Positions 54,256 to 57,047 of a DNA stretch of 64,000 nucleotides are shown here, piece after piece. The notes under the pieces were generated by a model. The model did not search any database and was not told the origin of the DNA. It saw only the letters and a list, made by a program, of their open reading frames with translations. The DNA is from Ptychodera flava (Eukaryota > Hemichordata > Enteropneusta > Ptychoderidae), in assembly GCF_041260155.1 (NCBI RefSeq), contig NC_091929.1:26226080-26290079 (forward strand), in the 5' to 3' direction. Numbering within the stretch: position 1 is the first letter of the stretch; the number at the start of each line of letters is the position of its first letter. The position numbers were made by a program, and so were the translations under genes.

Positions 54256-57047
54256 CAGACAGACAGACATCGCTATGACATTGGCCCACGTGTTTACACA
54301 CGTGAGCTAAAAACTAAGCACGGTGACCTCCGAAGAAAATTGTATACAAAAAGTGCGAGACATATATGACCTAGATGCTACTTTTGAAAGTTTTACAAAA
54401 TTGACAATACTGGAAGGTTGAAATATCCTAAAAATACAACTTTGAATCTCTGAAATTTGGGGAATCATAATGGCAAATTTGGTGAAAAGTAACAAATTCC
54501 ATTTATTTACACAGTCTCCGGCGTGGTGTGCATCCTGCCCCTTTAATACTGGCTTCGATGTTATTGTGTTTTTATTTGACACCTGTTATGCCGTCATAAA
54601 ATGGTATATGTTTGTAAAGGAGAGGTAAATGGTACACTCTGTGTATCAAGTATTATATTCCGAATCTGGTTAAAAAGAGTTTGTATTCATCTTCCATTAA
54701 AATAAAAATTGCATGTCTAAGCTACAGCATTTTGACCACATCTCCTGAGATTTCGATGTCCATTGCCTTTCTTCTTGTTAATTGGAATGAAAATAAAGAC
54801 CAAAAGACTGCGAAACTGAAGAATACAAATAAAATTATGATATGTAGAAGTACGTGGCAAAAAGATTCTTGTTTGACAACAATGATTGCCAGCTAAATAA
54901 TAACCTAGAGGAAAACCTACGTTGTTTGACTCTGTTAGTGACGACAACCGTATGAATTGTATATTCTACAGCTAGGTCAACTTTCCACCAGGGTTCAGAC
55001 TCATTTCTAGTATGCGTACAACTTCCATGTTGGTAATGACTATCTCTGTTTCCGTCGACTGCTCTAGAGGCAATCCCACCATGATTGTCACTGCTCTGGG
55101 TTGAACTCTTTTGAAAAGCGAAGTTCCAACATGACGAGTCGCCTGTAAAACAGTCATGTTTCGCAAGTAAGTGACGTTTTATCCATGTTTGAGATAATTG
55201 TTATTTCGATAATTAGGTCTGGAGGGACTAACGGATCCCGCTGGTCGCTTAAAATCGACGGGTGACGTTACATCTGAGTCACAAGGCATCATACGCAAGG
55301 GGTGCAATATGCGACAATGAAATGGATTGTAGCAACAGTGTAGATTACAGTCTACATACATTTTTAATTTTTCATGTCTGTAAGATCTACGGAAACCAAT
55401 TTAAGTCATGGTTTCCAGCTTGCCTGCTTAAAGTAATATAAATTGATATCTGAAAAATGAAAGGGAGTTAAACTAATAACATGTGACATTGCTGCTAATT
55501 TTCATCACTTTCCCAAGGTTTTAAATGTTGACGGTAAATATTCATCAATGCCTAAGACACGGGGAGACGGCGAATTATCGAGAACTATATCACAGAAGAT
55601 GACTTATGTGTTCATATATAGGTTGCTTATCCCTCAAGTCATTATCTGTATATTGAATGCTTTCACACAATTCGATGATCGTCACCACAAACAACAGATA
55701 TTTGGACATAATATTGACAAAAATAAAATCACAGTTTTATATTTTGGTAAGGTCAGCGGAAGAGACCTATTCATATTTGCGTTGCAATTGCAACGTATTC
55801 ATAAATGTACGTGCACGTATTATACACCTATTGTAATCGTAGTCGAGGACGTTCGAATCGTAAAAACATATAGCATGGTGTATTTTTAATACGCATGGAT
55901 AGCAAGTGAGTGCGACAAGTCACATAAGCATGCTGATTACGAATTCGCTTACAAAATGACACGTCATTGTTCTATGTAAATATATATTATGCGCGTTCTT
56001 TATTAACAAAATTTATCTAACAAAACATTAAACACATTCTAAGTTTTTATGACACAGCCAACTCAAAAAAAATATTGTCATTTCGTTAATATTTGCAGGC
56101 TGATATCAGCAGACAAGAATTCATTCGAAAAAGTAGTGTGACCGTCTTATGTTTTAAATACATCACAGAGAAATGTACTATGCCATTTGACTTCATGCAG
56201 TTCATACATACAAGTAGGTATCGTGCTGAGTAGCGGTATTTTTTACCTGTATTAGCGCGAAAAACCTGAAAATTATATTTTCAGTAAACGGACAACACTG
56301 CATTAACAAAAAGAACAAAGTATTCCGTTTTACATGATCAGAGTTTGAATCCGAGCCGTCAGTTTGTATTACACTAAACTAGCGACTCAACTTGAACGTA
56401 ACTATGTTGAAGTGTTTGTGTTCGATGGAATGGCAGTTGAATAAATAAGTCAGATATAAATAGAAACTATGCATTTTTATAGGATAATACAATATCGCTA
56501 TCTTATTCAAGTGGTATTATGATTGGAAATGTAGACGAATTTCACACTTTCTACCTAAATTGCTTTCTTTTCTCGCAACAGCATGGAACAAATAATTTCC
56601 ATAAGTCTTGGGCCCTACGATCCAAATTACTTCAGTGCATTTCCTTCCGGACGACGAAACAAATATTGGTGAAAATTAAATGTTCAATACAAAAATGTCC
56701 TCAGATCAAAATAATACCAGTAAATACTTATATTCAATGCAAATTTAGACCGCATTTCTCTATCGTACAGTCTAATAAATAATTAAGCAGGTACTGTGTA
56801 TTGGTTATCATGCGAGAAATTAACTCTACATTTTTGTTGTTGCCACAACACAATTGAAGATGTGTCGTACACATTACTCTTATACCTAGAACTCTTGCAT
56901 TCCGAATCAAAGTCTTTTTCATACATGAGACTTCAGTGATATTTAGAAAATAGTGCACATTTAGCTGAACTGACCTGAGACGTCGCACAGTATAGTGCCA
57001 GGAATCAGACCAACACACAGAAAACGCATCAGCCAAAACACAACCAT
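3842..57047 (-). CDS. Lectin-type adhesion GPCR gene, 22 exon-like segments, 3' end not found
   Basis: This is the host gene of the window. Going downstream on the minus strand it encodes a signal peptide, an F-type lectin domain, a SUEL lectin domain, a Ser/Thr-rich stalk, a sushi-like module, a calcium-binding-type EGF, a hormone-receptor (HormR) domain, a GAIN domain, a GPS motif and TM1 to TM4. The product should be a plasma-membrane receptor that binds glycans outside the cell and signals through a seven-helix core. Evidence: each segment has a GT donor and an AG acceptor (one stalk copy excepted) and the reading phases fit from exon to exon; the modules from SUEL to the first HormR exon are all flanked by phase-1 introns, as expected of shuffled modules. 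About 2.9 kb of coding sequence shows no frame break. Domain order resembles latrophilin-like receptors (lectin, HormR, GAIN, 7TM), with an added F-type lectin. TM5-TM7 and the cytoplasmic tail were not identified, so the 3' end is open. Exon joins are predictions. Confidence 0.85.
4690..5393. mobile_element. 704-bp MITE, possible P-superfamily relative
   Basis: Inverted ends CACAGAGTA(AC)CAT...AGACAGAGTGGCAACA of about 30 bp, with a 3-bp indel between the arms, flanked by a 7-bp direct repeat GTTATGG (4,683-4,689 and 5,394-5,400). The CACAGRG terminus, the duplication length and the GTT-start of the target resemble the 15.9-kb transposon (CACAGGG, GTTGTAG). It also has a (GTT)n run near its left end. 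The 103-codon open frame inside is not recognisable. Confidence 0.8.
6020..6100. repeat. Degenerate (AATC)n tract
   Basis: Imperfect AATC/GATC repeats, CATTAATCAATCAATCAATC and continuing. A second, shorter tract of the same kind lies at 18,470-18,500 (CAATCAATCAACCAATCAAT). Confidence 0.8.
7591..7682. repeat. (TATG)n microsatellite
   Basis: About 23 uninterrupted TATG units. Open frames over it on both strands (MYVC or TYIH repeats) are artefacts of the repeat. Confidence 0.97.
8421..8633. mobile_element. 213-bp MITE in the TM1-TM2 intron
   Basis: Ends pair over 36 bp with a single mismatch: TTTTTCATGATCGTAGAACG... on the left and the reverse complement ending CGATCATGAAAAA on the right. 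Interior has no coding signal. Confidence 0.8.
9159..9612 (-). CDS. Exons 17-18: GPS motif, unusual cleavage site
   Basis: Exons 9,612-9,563 and 9,279-9,159. Together they read AKCISMIHGNPT, AVWNYNNCRK, then TECQCDHVGSVAIITTM. The GPS cysteines and Trp (C...W....C.....C.C) and the run into a hydrophobic tethered segment are clear. Autoproteolysis in this family normally cuts between Leu and Thr/Ser in H-L-T/S; here the site reads H-V-G-S, so self-cleavage may be weak or absent. Phases (0, 2, 0) fit the GAIN and TM1 exons on each side. Confidence 0.83.
9613..11017. other. Intron between GAIN and GPS exons
   Basis: 1.4 kb of AT-rich intron. The 84-codon minus-strand frame at 10,346-10,600 has no family features and no fitting splice sites. 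Nothing else seen. Confidence 0.6.
11018..16444 (-). CDS. Exons 12-16: GAIN domain (five exons)
   Basis: Exons at 16,444-16,268, 14,877-14,809, 14,129-14,009, 12,088-11,924 and about 11,118-11,018. They read in order as helical subdomain A (VPDLSVASRTAALLTNIT, then LLLAKYVISEILDN; FVSALLDADTEPSWIQIHE; LFDTLNRFGETVYRYV, VRLYSKNIG), then the beta-rich subdomain B (DDLEFPSKVKV, KVVIPGENVIL, VNSPVISVSVY, LQEPLTFTLYHKQ). The last strand, a hydrophobic alternation ending YHK, comes just before the GPS in this family. Phases are 0, 0, 0, 1, 1, 0. The acceptor of the last exon (AGAGAG) lacks a good pyrimidine tract, so its 5' edge is the least certain. Confidence 0.82.
12205..12560 (+). repeat. Dispersed repeat with palindromic core, copy 1
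   Basis: Contains an imperfect hairpin, ACGAGATTTTGGTACAATGC... paired with ...ATTGTACAAAAATCGAGT, around a GCACGAG/CGAGTGC centre. Related copies occur at about 13,620-13,960 (ACGAGATTTTGACCAGTGTA ... ACTGGTCAAAACCGAGT) and 23,990-24,280. All three lie in introns of the receptor gene in the same orientation. The family is not identified. Confidence 0.55.
13620..13960 (+). repeat. Dispersed repeat with palindromic core, copy 2
   Basis: Core hairpin CCACGAGATTTTGACCAGTG ... ACTGGTCAAAACCGAGTGG, followed by a downstream part (GTATCATAACAGTATGTTGA, TCTCGACCAAGCAGATCGCT) that is shared with the copy near 24,000. It lies 49 bp from GAIN exon 14. Confidence 0.55.
15050..15480. repeat. Probable dispersed repeat ('tagcgcc' type)
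   Basis: TATCTATCTA microsatellite, then GTATAGCGCCAAATATCC and CTCAGTGGCGCTTAGAG, which could pair through GCGCC/GGCGC, followed by a low-complexity-free stretch without open frame. This resembles widely repeated 'tatagcgc...' sequences of invertebrate genomes but I cannot name a family. Confidence 0.3.
17472..18080 (-). CDS. Exons 10-11: hormone-receptor (HormR) domain
   Basis: Two exons, 18,080-17,964 and 17,566-17,472. The first encodes KTCPAGPDTLTNTHWESVPA then C..DWVNCPDGYTG; the second GKMMRFCDERGEWWEPYATEC. Together they show the HormR signature of Trp, spaced cysteines, CP.G..G...R.C...G.W..P....C. This small domain sits just before GAIN in many adhesion GPCRs. Acceptors CATTTCGTAG and CGTCGTAG and donors GTAATA and GTCAGG are present; the phase is 1 between the two exons and 0 after the second, which fits the first GAIN exon. 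Confidence 0.88.
18625..18795 (-). CDS. Exon 9: EGF-like module
   Basis: 57 codons containing the six cysteines of one EGF module: INECKEDKSIC, then QECIDNIGSYRC, then VCQRGF and a final C in SLGSKLC. The pattern (D/N)INEC with C.DN.GSY.C.C..GF is that of calcium-binding EGF. The first residue is completed by the last base of the preceding exon: Asn if the sushi-like exon precedes, Asp if the SUEL exon or any exon ending in G precedes. Both ends are phase 1. Calcium-binding EGF modules usually stiffen receptor ectodomains. Confidence 0.85.
19822..19974 (-). CDS. Exon 8: sushi-like module, degenerate
   Basis: 51 codons, phase 1 at both ends (acceptor ATCAACAG, donor CAA|GTGAGT). The end reads LLTCSDGIWSSDFPRY, which resembles the second half of a sushi/CCP module (C..DG.WS...P.C), preceded by VGRAGF, where a CCP module would have a Y.C strand. 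Two of the cysteines expected for a complete CCP are missing (PRY instead of P.C), so the module is degenerate or only half present. The open frame, matching phases and position between stalk and EGF support it as a real exon; the family assignment is weaker. Confidence 0.5.
20389..20544 (-). pseudogene. Stalk exon copy 3, splice acceptor lost
   Basis: The third tandem copy keeps an open 52-codon frame and a good GTAAGT donor, but at the acceptor position the other copies read GCAG or GTAG where this one reads GCAA, so the obligatory AG is gone. The exon is probably skipped, which does no harm since it is phase 1 at both ends. A cryptic AG 12 bases into the exon (ACAACAG) would restore the same phase, so a form four residues shorter remains possible. 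Confidence 0.7.
21505..21660 (-). CDS. Exon 6: Ser/Thr-rich stalk, tandem copy 2
   Basis: 52 codons, closely similar to copy 1 (STTVESTTNKATT, STTVEIITTKFPSTEA, SPTLGRSPTRDE). Acceptor TTTACTGTAG and donor GTACGT are intact, phase 1 at both ends. The copies and their flanking intron sequence form a tandem triplication, so this is a duplicated exon rather than a new module. Copy 2 and copy 3 share more residues with each other than with copy 1. Confidence 0.8.
22150..22305 (-). CDS. Exon 5: Ser/Thr-rich stalk, tandem copy 1
   Basis: 52 codons, no cysteine, rich in Thr, Ser, Pro and Glu (STTVESTTNKEP, SSTTKEISTTKFP, TPSPTLGPSPTRE). Such a sequence is likely an O-glycosylated, extended spacer that lifts the lectin domains away from the membrane. 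Acceptor TTAATTGCAG and donor GTAAGT are intact and both ends are phase 1, so adding or skipping the exon keeps the frame. Two more copies follow downstream in the gene. Confidence 0.8.
23402..23707 (-). CDS. Exon 4: SUEL (rhamnose/galactose-binding) lectin domain
   Basis: A single exon encodes the whole domain: YKCENEEANLKC at the start, VCGNN, then cysteines in SSHCKVSRLCDGRTYCSVYA, and finally GKMKYLNVSYTC. This cysteine pattern and the KYL.VSYTC end are diagnostic of SUEL/Gal_Lectin domains, which bind rhamnose or galactose and occur N-terminally in latrophilins. A short Cys-containing linker follows (CPDACKT). The exon is phase 1 at both ends (acceptor TTTCTCAG, donor ACAG|GTGAGT), so it is a mobile module. 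Its last base is G, which would give the canonical DINEC start if spliced straight onto the EGF exon, suggesting that the stalk and sushi-like exons could be optional. Confidence 0.92.
23990..24280 (+). repeat. Dispersed repeat with palindromic core, copy 3
   Basis: More diverged: TTACCACGTAATCTTCACCA ... ATGGTCAAAAC, then CACTATAACAGTATACTGAA and TCTTGACCGATCAGATGGCT, in the same order as in the copy at 13,620. Confidence 0.45.
25461..29165 (+). mobile_element. Helentron/pearl-like element with core repeats, split by a LINE
   Basis: Two parts, 25,461-26,096 and 28,355-29,165, interrupted by a LINE. The start is a hairpin (TTAGCTCACGTGTGTAAACACGTGGGC), then a TCTG/TGTG microsatellite, a more unique part, and then about 145-bp core repeats, each carrying versions of TTTGCATATTTAATGAA and TTTGTAATTAG; the end reads AAACACGTGAGCATATTCAG. 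Read on the other strand the hairpin ends GAGCTAA, a CTRR-like end. Tandem cores plus a tetranucleotide tract plus a terminal hairpin is the layout of pearl/HINE elements, non-autonomous relatives of Helentrons, but no Rep protein is here to prove it. Confidence 0.6.
26097..28354. mobile_element. Non-LTR retrotransposon (LINE) with inverted 5' segment
   Basis: Bounded by a 12-bp direct repeat TTGACTGATATC (26,085-26,096 and 28,355-28,366). The left 0.46 kb, read on the minus strand, is a LINE 3' end: a Cys-His segment (CTLCNLNKVEDEFHFLLECP) and tail. From about 26,560 the sequence switches to the plus strand and encodes an apurinic endonuclease (GDFNARVG, then SDHMALTCKF) and the first part of the reverse transcriptase (SQGFDGIPSEFFK, NYRGISLLNIFGK, FVDFSKAFDRVDHS). 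The catalytic YADD region is absent. The frame is broken several times (for example near 26,610 and 27,430). Opposed segments inside one target duplication are the known result of twin priming. Confidence 0.8.
29166..29800 (+). mobile_element. 5'-truncated LINE, CR1/L2-like 3' end
   Basis: Encodes the C-terminal region after the reverse transcriptase (LKRRAIRIILDTDSS, TLRWLPLAFKIQLNRLVLVF, then LPFNLRELEDVNDFKKA) to a stop at 29,623, followed by a 3' untranslated region and a repeated TAAATAAAGTTTAAATCAAA-type tail. The 'L.WLP...R' motif is typical of CR1/L2-like LINEs. It begins exactly where the core-repeat element ends and is a different family from the LINE on its left. Confidence 0.8.
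30161..30370 (-). CDS. Exon 3: C-terminal half of F-type lectin domain
   Basis: Encodes about 70 residues: RLSGAVIRVGNSD, then C...I in the middle, VECCLEGRFVSVQL, and LTLCEVEVLGEG. IRVGNS, the C-x-GR.VS.QL strand and LCEVEV are strong signatures of the second half of FTP/F-type lectin domains. The upstream phase fits exon 2 (giving ...NRVKQPQRLSGAVIRVG), and the GTAAAG donor in phase 1 fits the SUEL exon next downstream. Because the domain half is useless alone, the 24.5-kb intron between exons 2 and 3 must be removed for a functional receptor. The first cysteine of the usual Cys-Cys pair after NR.D is not present at that position. Confidence 0.87.
30371..31913. other. Intron 2, segment between exon 3 and the array
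   Basis: 1.5 kb without recognisable gene or repeat. Other parts of this intron hold the array, the 15.9-kb transposon and the core-repeat element at 52,585. Confidence 0.6.
31914..32085. repeat. Left part of the interrupted 326-bp tandem array
   Basis: 172 bp matching the second half of the 326-bp unit found at 47,985-49,173 (from AAATTCGGATAG to CACGTTGTAG), with one small difference (CACAACTACGG against CACAACATACGG). It is the piece of the array left of the transposon. Confidence 0.92.
32086..32820 (+). repeat. Left terminal inverted repeat, 735 bp
   Basis: Matches the reverse complement of the right arm almost perfectly. It starts CACAGGG, has a (GTT)n/(GAT)n tract near its outer end, and ends at TTGTTTACGC, after which the two arms diverge. 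The 6-bp length difference from the right arm lies in the GTT/ATT tract, and I noticed only one clear substitution elsewhere (GAACTTCCC against AAACTTCCC). Two open frames of 73 and 88 codons occur in both arms but are not protein-like. Confidence 0.95.
32836..32843 (+). promoter_or_regulatory. TATA-like box for transposase
   Basis: TTTAAATA lies 16 bp inside the inner end of the left arm and 46 bp before the ATG at 32,890, a sensible spacing for a short leader. It is one of several AT-rich stretches here, so the call rests on position alone. Confidence 0.3.
32890..40790 (+). CDS. P-superfamily transposase, nine exons
   Basis: DNA-cutting and joining enzyme for the element. Exons: 32,890-32,915, 33,233-34,275, 35,287-35,414, 36,312-36,418, 37,019-37,116, 37,941-38,105, 38,921-39,065, 39,419-39,668 and 40,287-40,790, about 820 residues. 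P-family landmarks in order: RWHPHIIQLCL; LILPSKRTIRYN; GGLCFDEMAIQ (first catalytic Asp); LVGIVSLG; FPTRECPPATLY; CDGGESNRGF (second Asp); MDPK|HNIKKIRNNL; LKMRNHLAEDVLDRKML; NQDVVENIFCQAR (catalytic Glu). The N-terminal region has no THAP C2CH finger; instead a Cys cluster (SCELFC..STCCSKC) and a basic coiled segment precede the RNase-H core. All introns are GT-AG with fitting phases. Four frame breaks occur at homopolymers (near 34,095, 37,049, 38,068 and 39,472); no premature stop is seen elsewhere. The gene ends 0.7 kb before the convergent helicase. Confidence 0.93.
34944..35277. mobile_element. MITE nested in transposase intron 2
   Basis: About 334 bp with inverted ends: AAAGGGACAAAGTCACTCAT on the left, matched on the right by the reverse complement of ...GTGACTTTGATCCTTT, with the inner arms (TATTTCAGCTATTTTA) also pairing. 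Its right edge abuts the acceptor of transposase exon 3. A related copy lies at 38,247. Confidence 0.6.
36481..36853. mobile_element. Fold-back MITE in transposase intron 4
   Basis: 373 bp. The ends pair over a long distance: AAGGGGAAGGTTACCCAGCA on the left and its reverse complement at 36,834-36,853, with the arms continuing inward to a short centre near 36,665 (TGACACTTGTA...TACAAGTGTCA). The whole element can fold into one long hairpin. Confidence 0.8.
38247..38603. mobile_element. MITE nested in transposase intron 6
   Basis: About 357 bp with ends TTAAAGGGACGAAGT and, reversed on the right, TTAAAGAGACAAAGTCACTC. It shares its end sequence with the element at 34,944, so at least two copies of one small family have inserted into the introns of this transposon. 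Confidence 0.65.
40997..41002 (+). terminator. Poly(A) signal of transposase gene
   Basis: AATAAA 207 bp after the transposase stop codon, the first such hexamer on the plus strand in the short stretch between the two convergent genes. Confidence 0.5.
41417..41422 (-). terminator. Poly(A) signal of helicase gene
   Basis: AATAAA on the minus strand, about 90 bp after the helicase stop codon. The two convergent genes therefore have separate, non-overlapping 3' ends. Confidence 0.45.
41513..44429 (-). CDS. Pif1-family DNA helicase with long C-terminal extension
   Basis: Predicted 5'-to-3' superfamily-1B helicase. Seen in order: GHNIFITGPAGSGKSYLVKK (Walker A), PTGAACSIY, KTIHSFFGIG, VLIIDEVSMVSARLF (Walker B), IQVIAIGDFHQLPPV, LKTIYRQ, a middle region with GAPVMLVYNL, then MTSHKCQGQTIKNV and PGQLYVSLSRAK (motifs V-VI). 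About 300 residues of helicase are followed by some 550 residues without a family I recognise, including an acidic segment, GKIRYLAGWTLRKE, a His/Arg-rich stretch and a basic KKTQAHRKK region. Two frame breaks lie in homopolymers (near 43,361 and 42,151). The first Met at 44,429 may not be the start: an AG just before LSEEQQKC could join a short upstream exon beginning MESSLERFLEV. Closest known relatives would be Pif1/RRM3 and helicases of Helitrons and some large DNA viruses. Confidence 0.92.
44430..47236 (-). other. Helicase upstream region with possible leader exons
   Basis: 2.8 kb between the helicase and the right arm with no convincing protein. On the minus strand there are good donor sites at 47,121 (CGCAAG|GTAAGC) and 46,563 (CGCTG|GTAAGT), which could end 5' leader exons of the helicase transcript starting at the inner edge of the right arm. 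A (TG)n(AG)n(ACAG)n microsatellite covers about 46,232-46,395 and an 18-bp C run lies at 46,822-46,839. A weak inverted repeat (45,079-45,582, ends TTAAAGGCCCATGAACTG-like) may be a MITE. Confidence 0.4.
46232..46395. repeat. Compound (TG)n(AG)n(ACAG)n microsatellite
   Basis: Runs of TG, then AG, then ACAG/AGAC words within the upstream region of the transposon's helicase gene. Confidence 0.95.
47237..47977 (-). repeat. Right terminal inverted repeat, 741 bp
   Basis: Reverse-complement partner of the left arm, ending GTTCCCTGTG just before the GTTGTAG duplication. Long arms like these are far beyond the few tens of bases needed by canonical P elements and may contain subterminal transposase sites and the start regions of the inward-facing genes. 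Confidence 0.95.
47985..49173 (-). repeat. 326-bp tandem repeat with tRNA-like Pol III boxes
   Basis: Four head-to-tail copies with a 326-bp period (units starting about 47,985, 48,311, 48,637 and 48,963), nearly identical; the last is cut short at 49,173 and has one base missing near 49,090. On the minus strand each unit holds a perfect B box (GGTTCGAATCC) preceded by an A-box-like TAGCCGACTGG about 45 bases upstream, in a sequence that resembles a tRNA with its anticodon arm (GGCCTCCCAGCTAGGCGACTG without a clear anticodon). The unit is thus probably a tRNA-derived SINE that became a tandem array. The 68-codon open frames within are by-products of the repeat. Confidence 0.88.
49174..49315 (+). 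repeat. Short-period repeat next to the array
   Basis: Degenerate repeats of AACCCAATTTGTAAC / TTCACCCTATTTGTAAC type, roughly 19-20 bp each. The same CCTATTTGTAA words border the left fragment of the array at about 31,885-31,913, so this short repeat flanks the array on both sides. Confidence 0.7.
50471..50598. repeat. Fold-back repeat with CRE-like sites
   Basis: Arms GGAAAATACTTGTGACGTAA and, reversed, GGAAAATACTCGTGACGTAA, extending outward to AATATTTTTC on both sides, around a 35-bp centre. Each arm carries TGACGTAA. Possibly a very small MITE. Confidence 0.65.
50765..51660. repeat. Pair of 112-bp inverted repeats
   Basis: 50,765-50,876 and 51,549-51,660 are reverse complements of one another (CTTAAAGTGGCACTCCCATT ... 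CGCGGATCGCGAGATATCGA) with few mismatches. Between them lies an 0.67-kb stretch with no recognised gene. Either the ends of one element or two copies of a short repeat in opposite directions. Confidence 0.7.
51163..51192. repeat. Perfect 12-bp-stem hairpin
   Basis: CGCGTGGTATGC, a 6-base loop ATAGAC, then GCATACCACGCG. It is GC-rich within an AT-rich region and lies within the loop of the larger inverted pair. Confidence 0.7.
52585..54310 (-). mobile_element. Helentron/pearl-like element, most complete copy
   Basis: A 1.7-kb uninterrupted copy in the opposite orientation, from the terminal hairpin at 54,310 (preceded by (AC)n and (GACA)n tracts) to the AACACGTGAGC end near 52,600. It contains around nine core repeats of about 145 bp, most with the octamer ATGCAAAT as read on the plus strand. 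It lies in the big intron of the receptor gene just downstream of exon 2. Confidence 0.65.
54921..55142 (-). CDS. Exon 2: N-terminal half of F-type lectin (fucolectin) domain
   Basis: Encodes 73 residues. Visible family signatures are IASRAVDGN, then H..HGSCTHT, then PWWKVDLAVEYTI and VVVTNRV; these match the start of the eel-fucolectin/tachylectin-4/pentraxin-1 (FTP) domain, where the PWW.VDL strand and NR turn are conserved. Such domains bind L-fucose through a His and two Arg and usually need calcium. The exon starts at a TTTTACAG acceptor and ends at a GTAGGT donor in phase 1. The remainder of the domain is 24.5 kb away at 30,370. Two protein frames are open here; the one given is chosen because it matches the domain and both splice phases. 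Confidence 0.85.
55143..56974. other. Intron 1 of the receptor gene
   Basis: 1.8 kb of AT-rich sequence. Two plus-strand frames (55,548-55,889 and 56,519-56,782) have no family features. Nothing else seen. Confidence 0.6.
56975..57047 (-). CDS. Exon 1: start codon and signal peptide
   Basis: The exon reads 24 codons from an ATG at 57047-57045, beginning MVVFWLMRFLCVGLIPG, a short hydrophobic stretch typical of a secretory signal peptide, ending in ...CDVS. It stops at a GTCAGT donor in phase 1, which joins exactly to the acceptor at 55,142 to give ...DVSGDSSCWN. That phase match, the hydrophobic sequence and the position just upstream of an extracellular lectin domain are the reasons for calling it the first coding exon. 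A further 5' non-coding exon cannot be excluded. A TAAATA stretch lies about 70 bp upstream on this strand, but it is too weak to call a promoter. Confidence 0.7.

Noticed and set aside
54972-55166. 64-residue frame starting MRNMTVLQ at this place
   Set aside because: It is an out-of-frame reading of the F-type lectin exon, whose true frame contains AVDGN and PWWKVDL.
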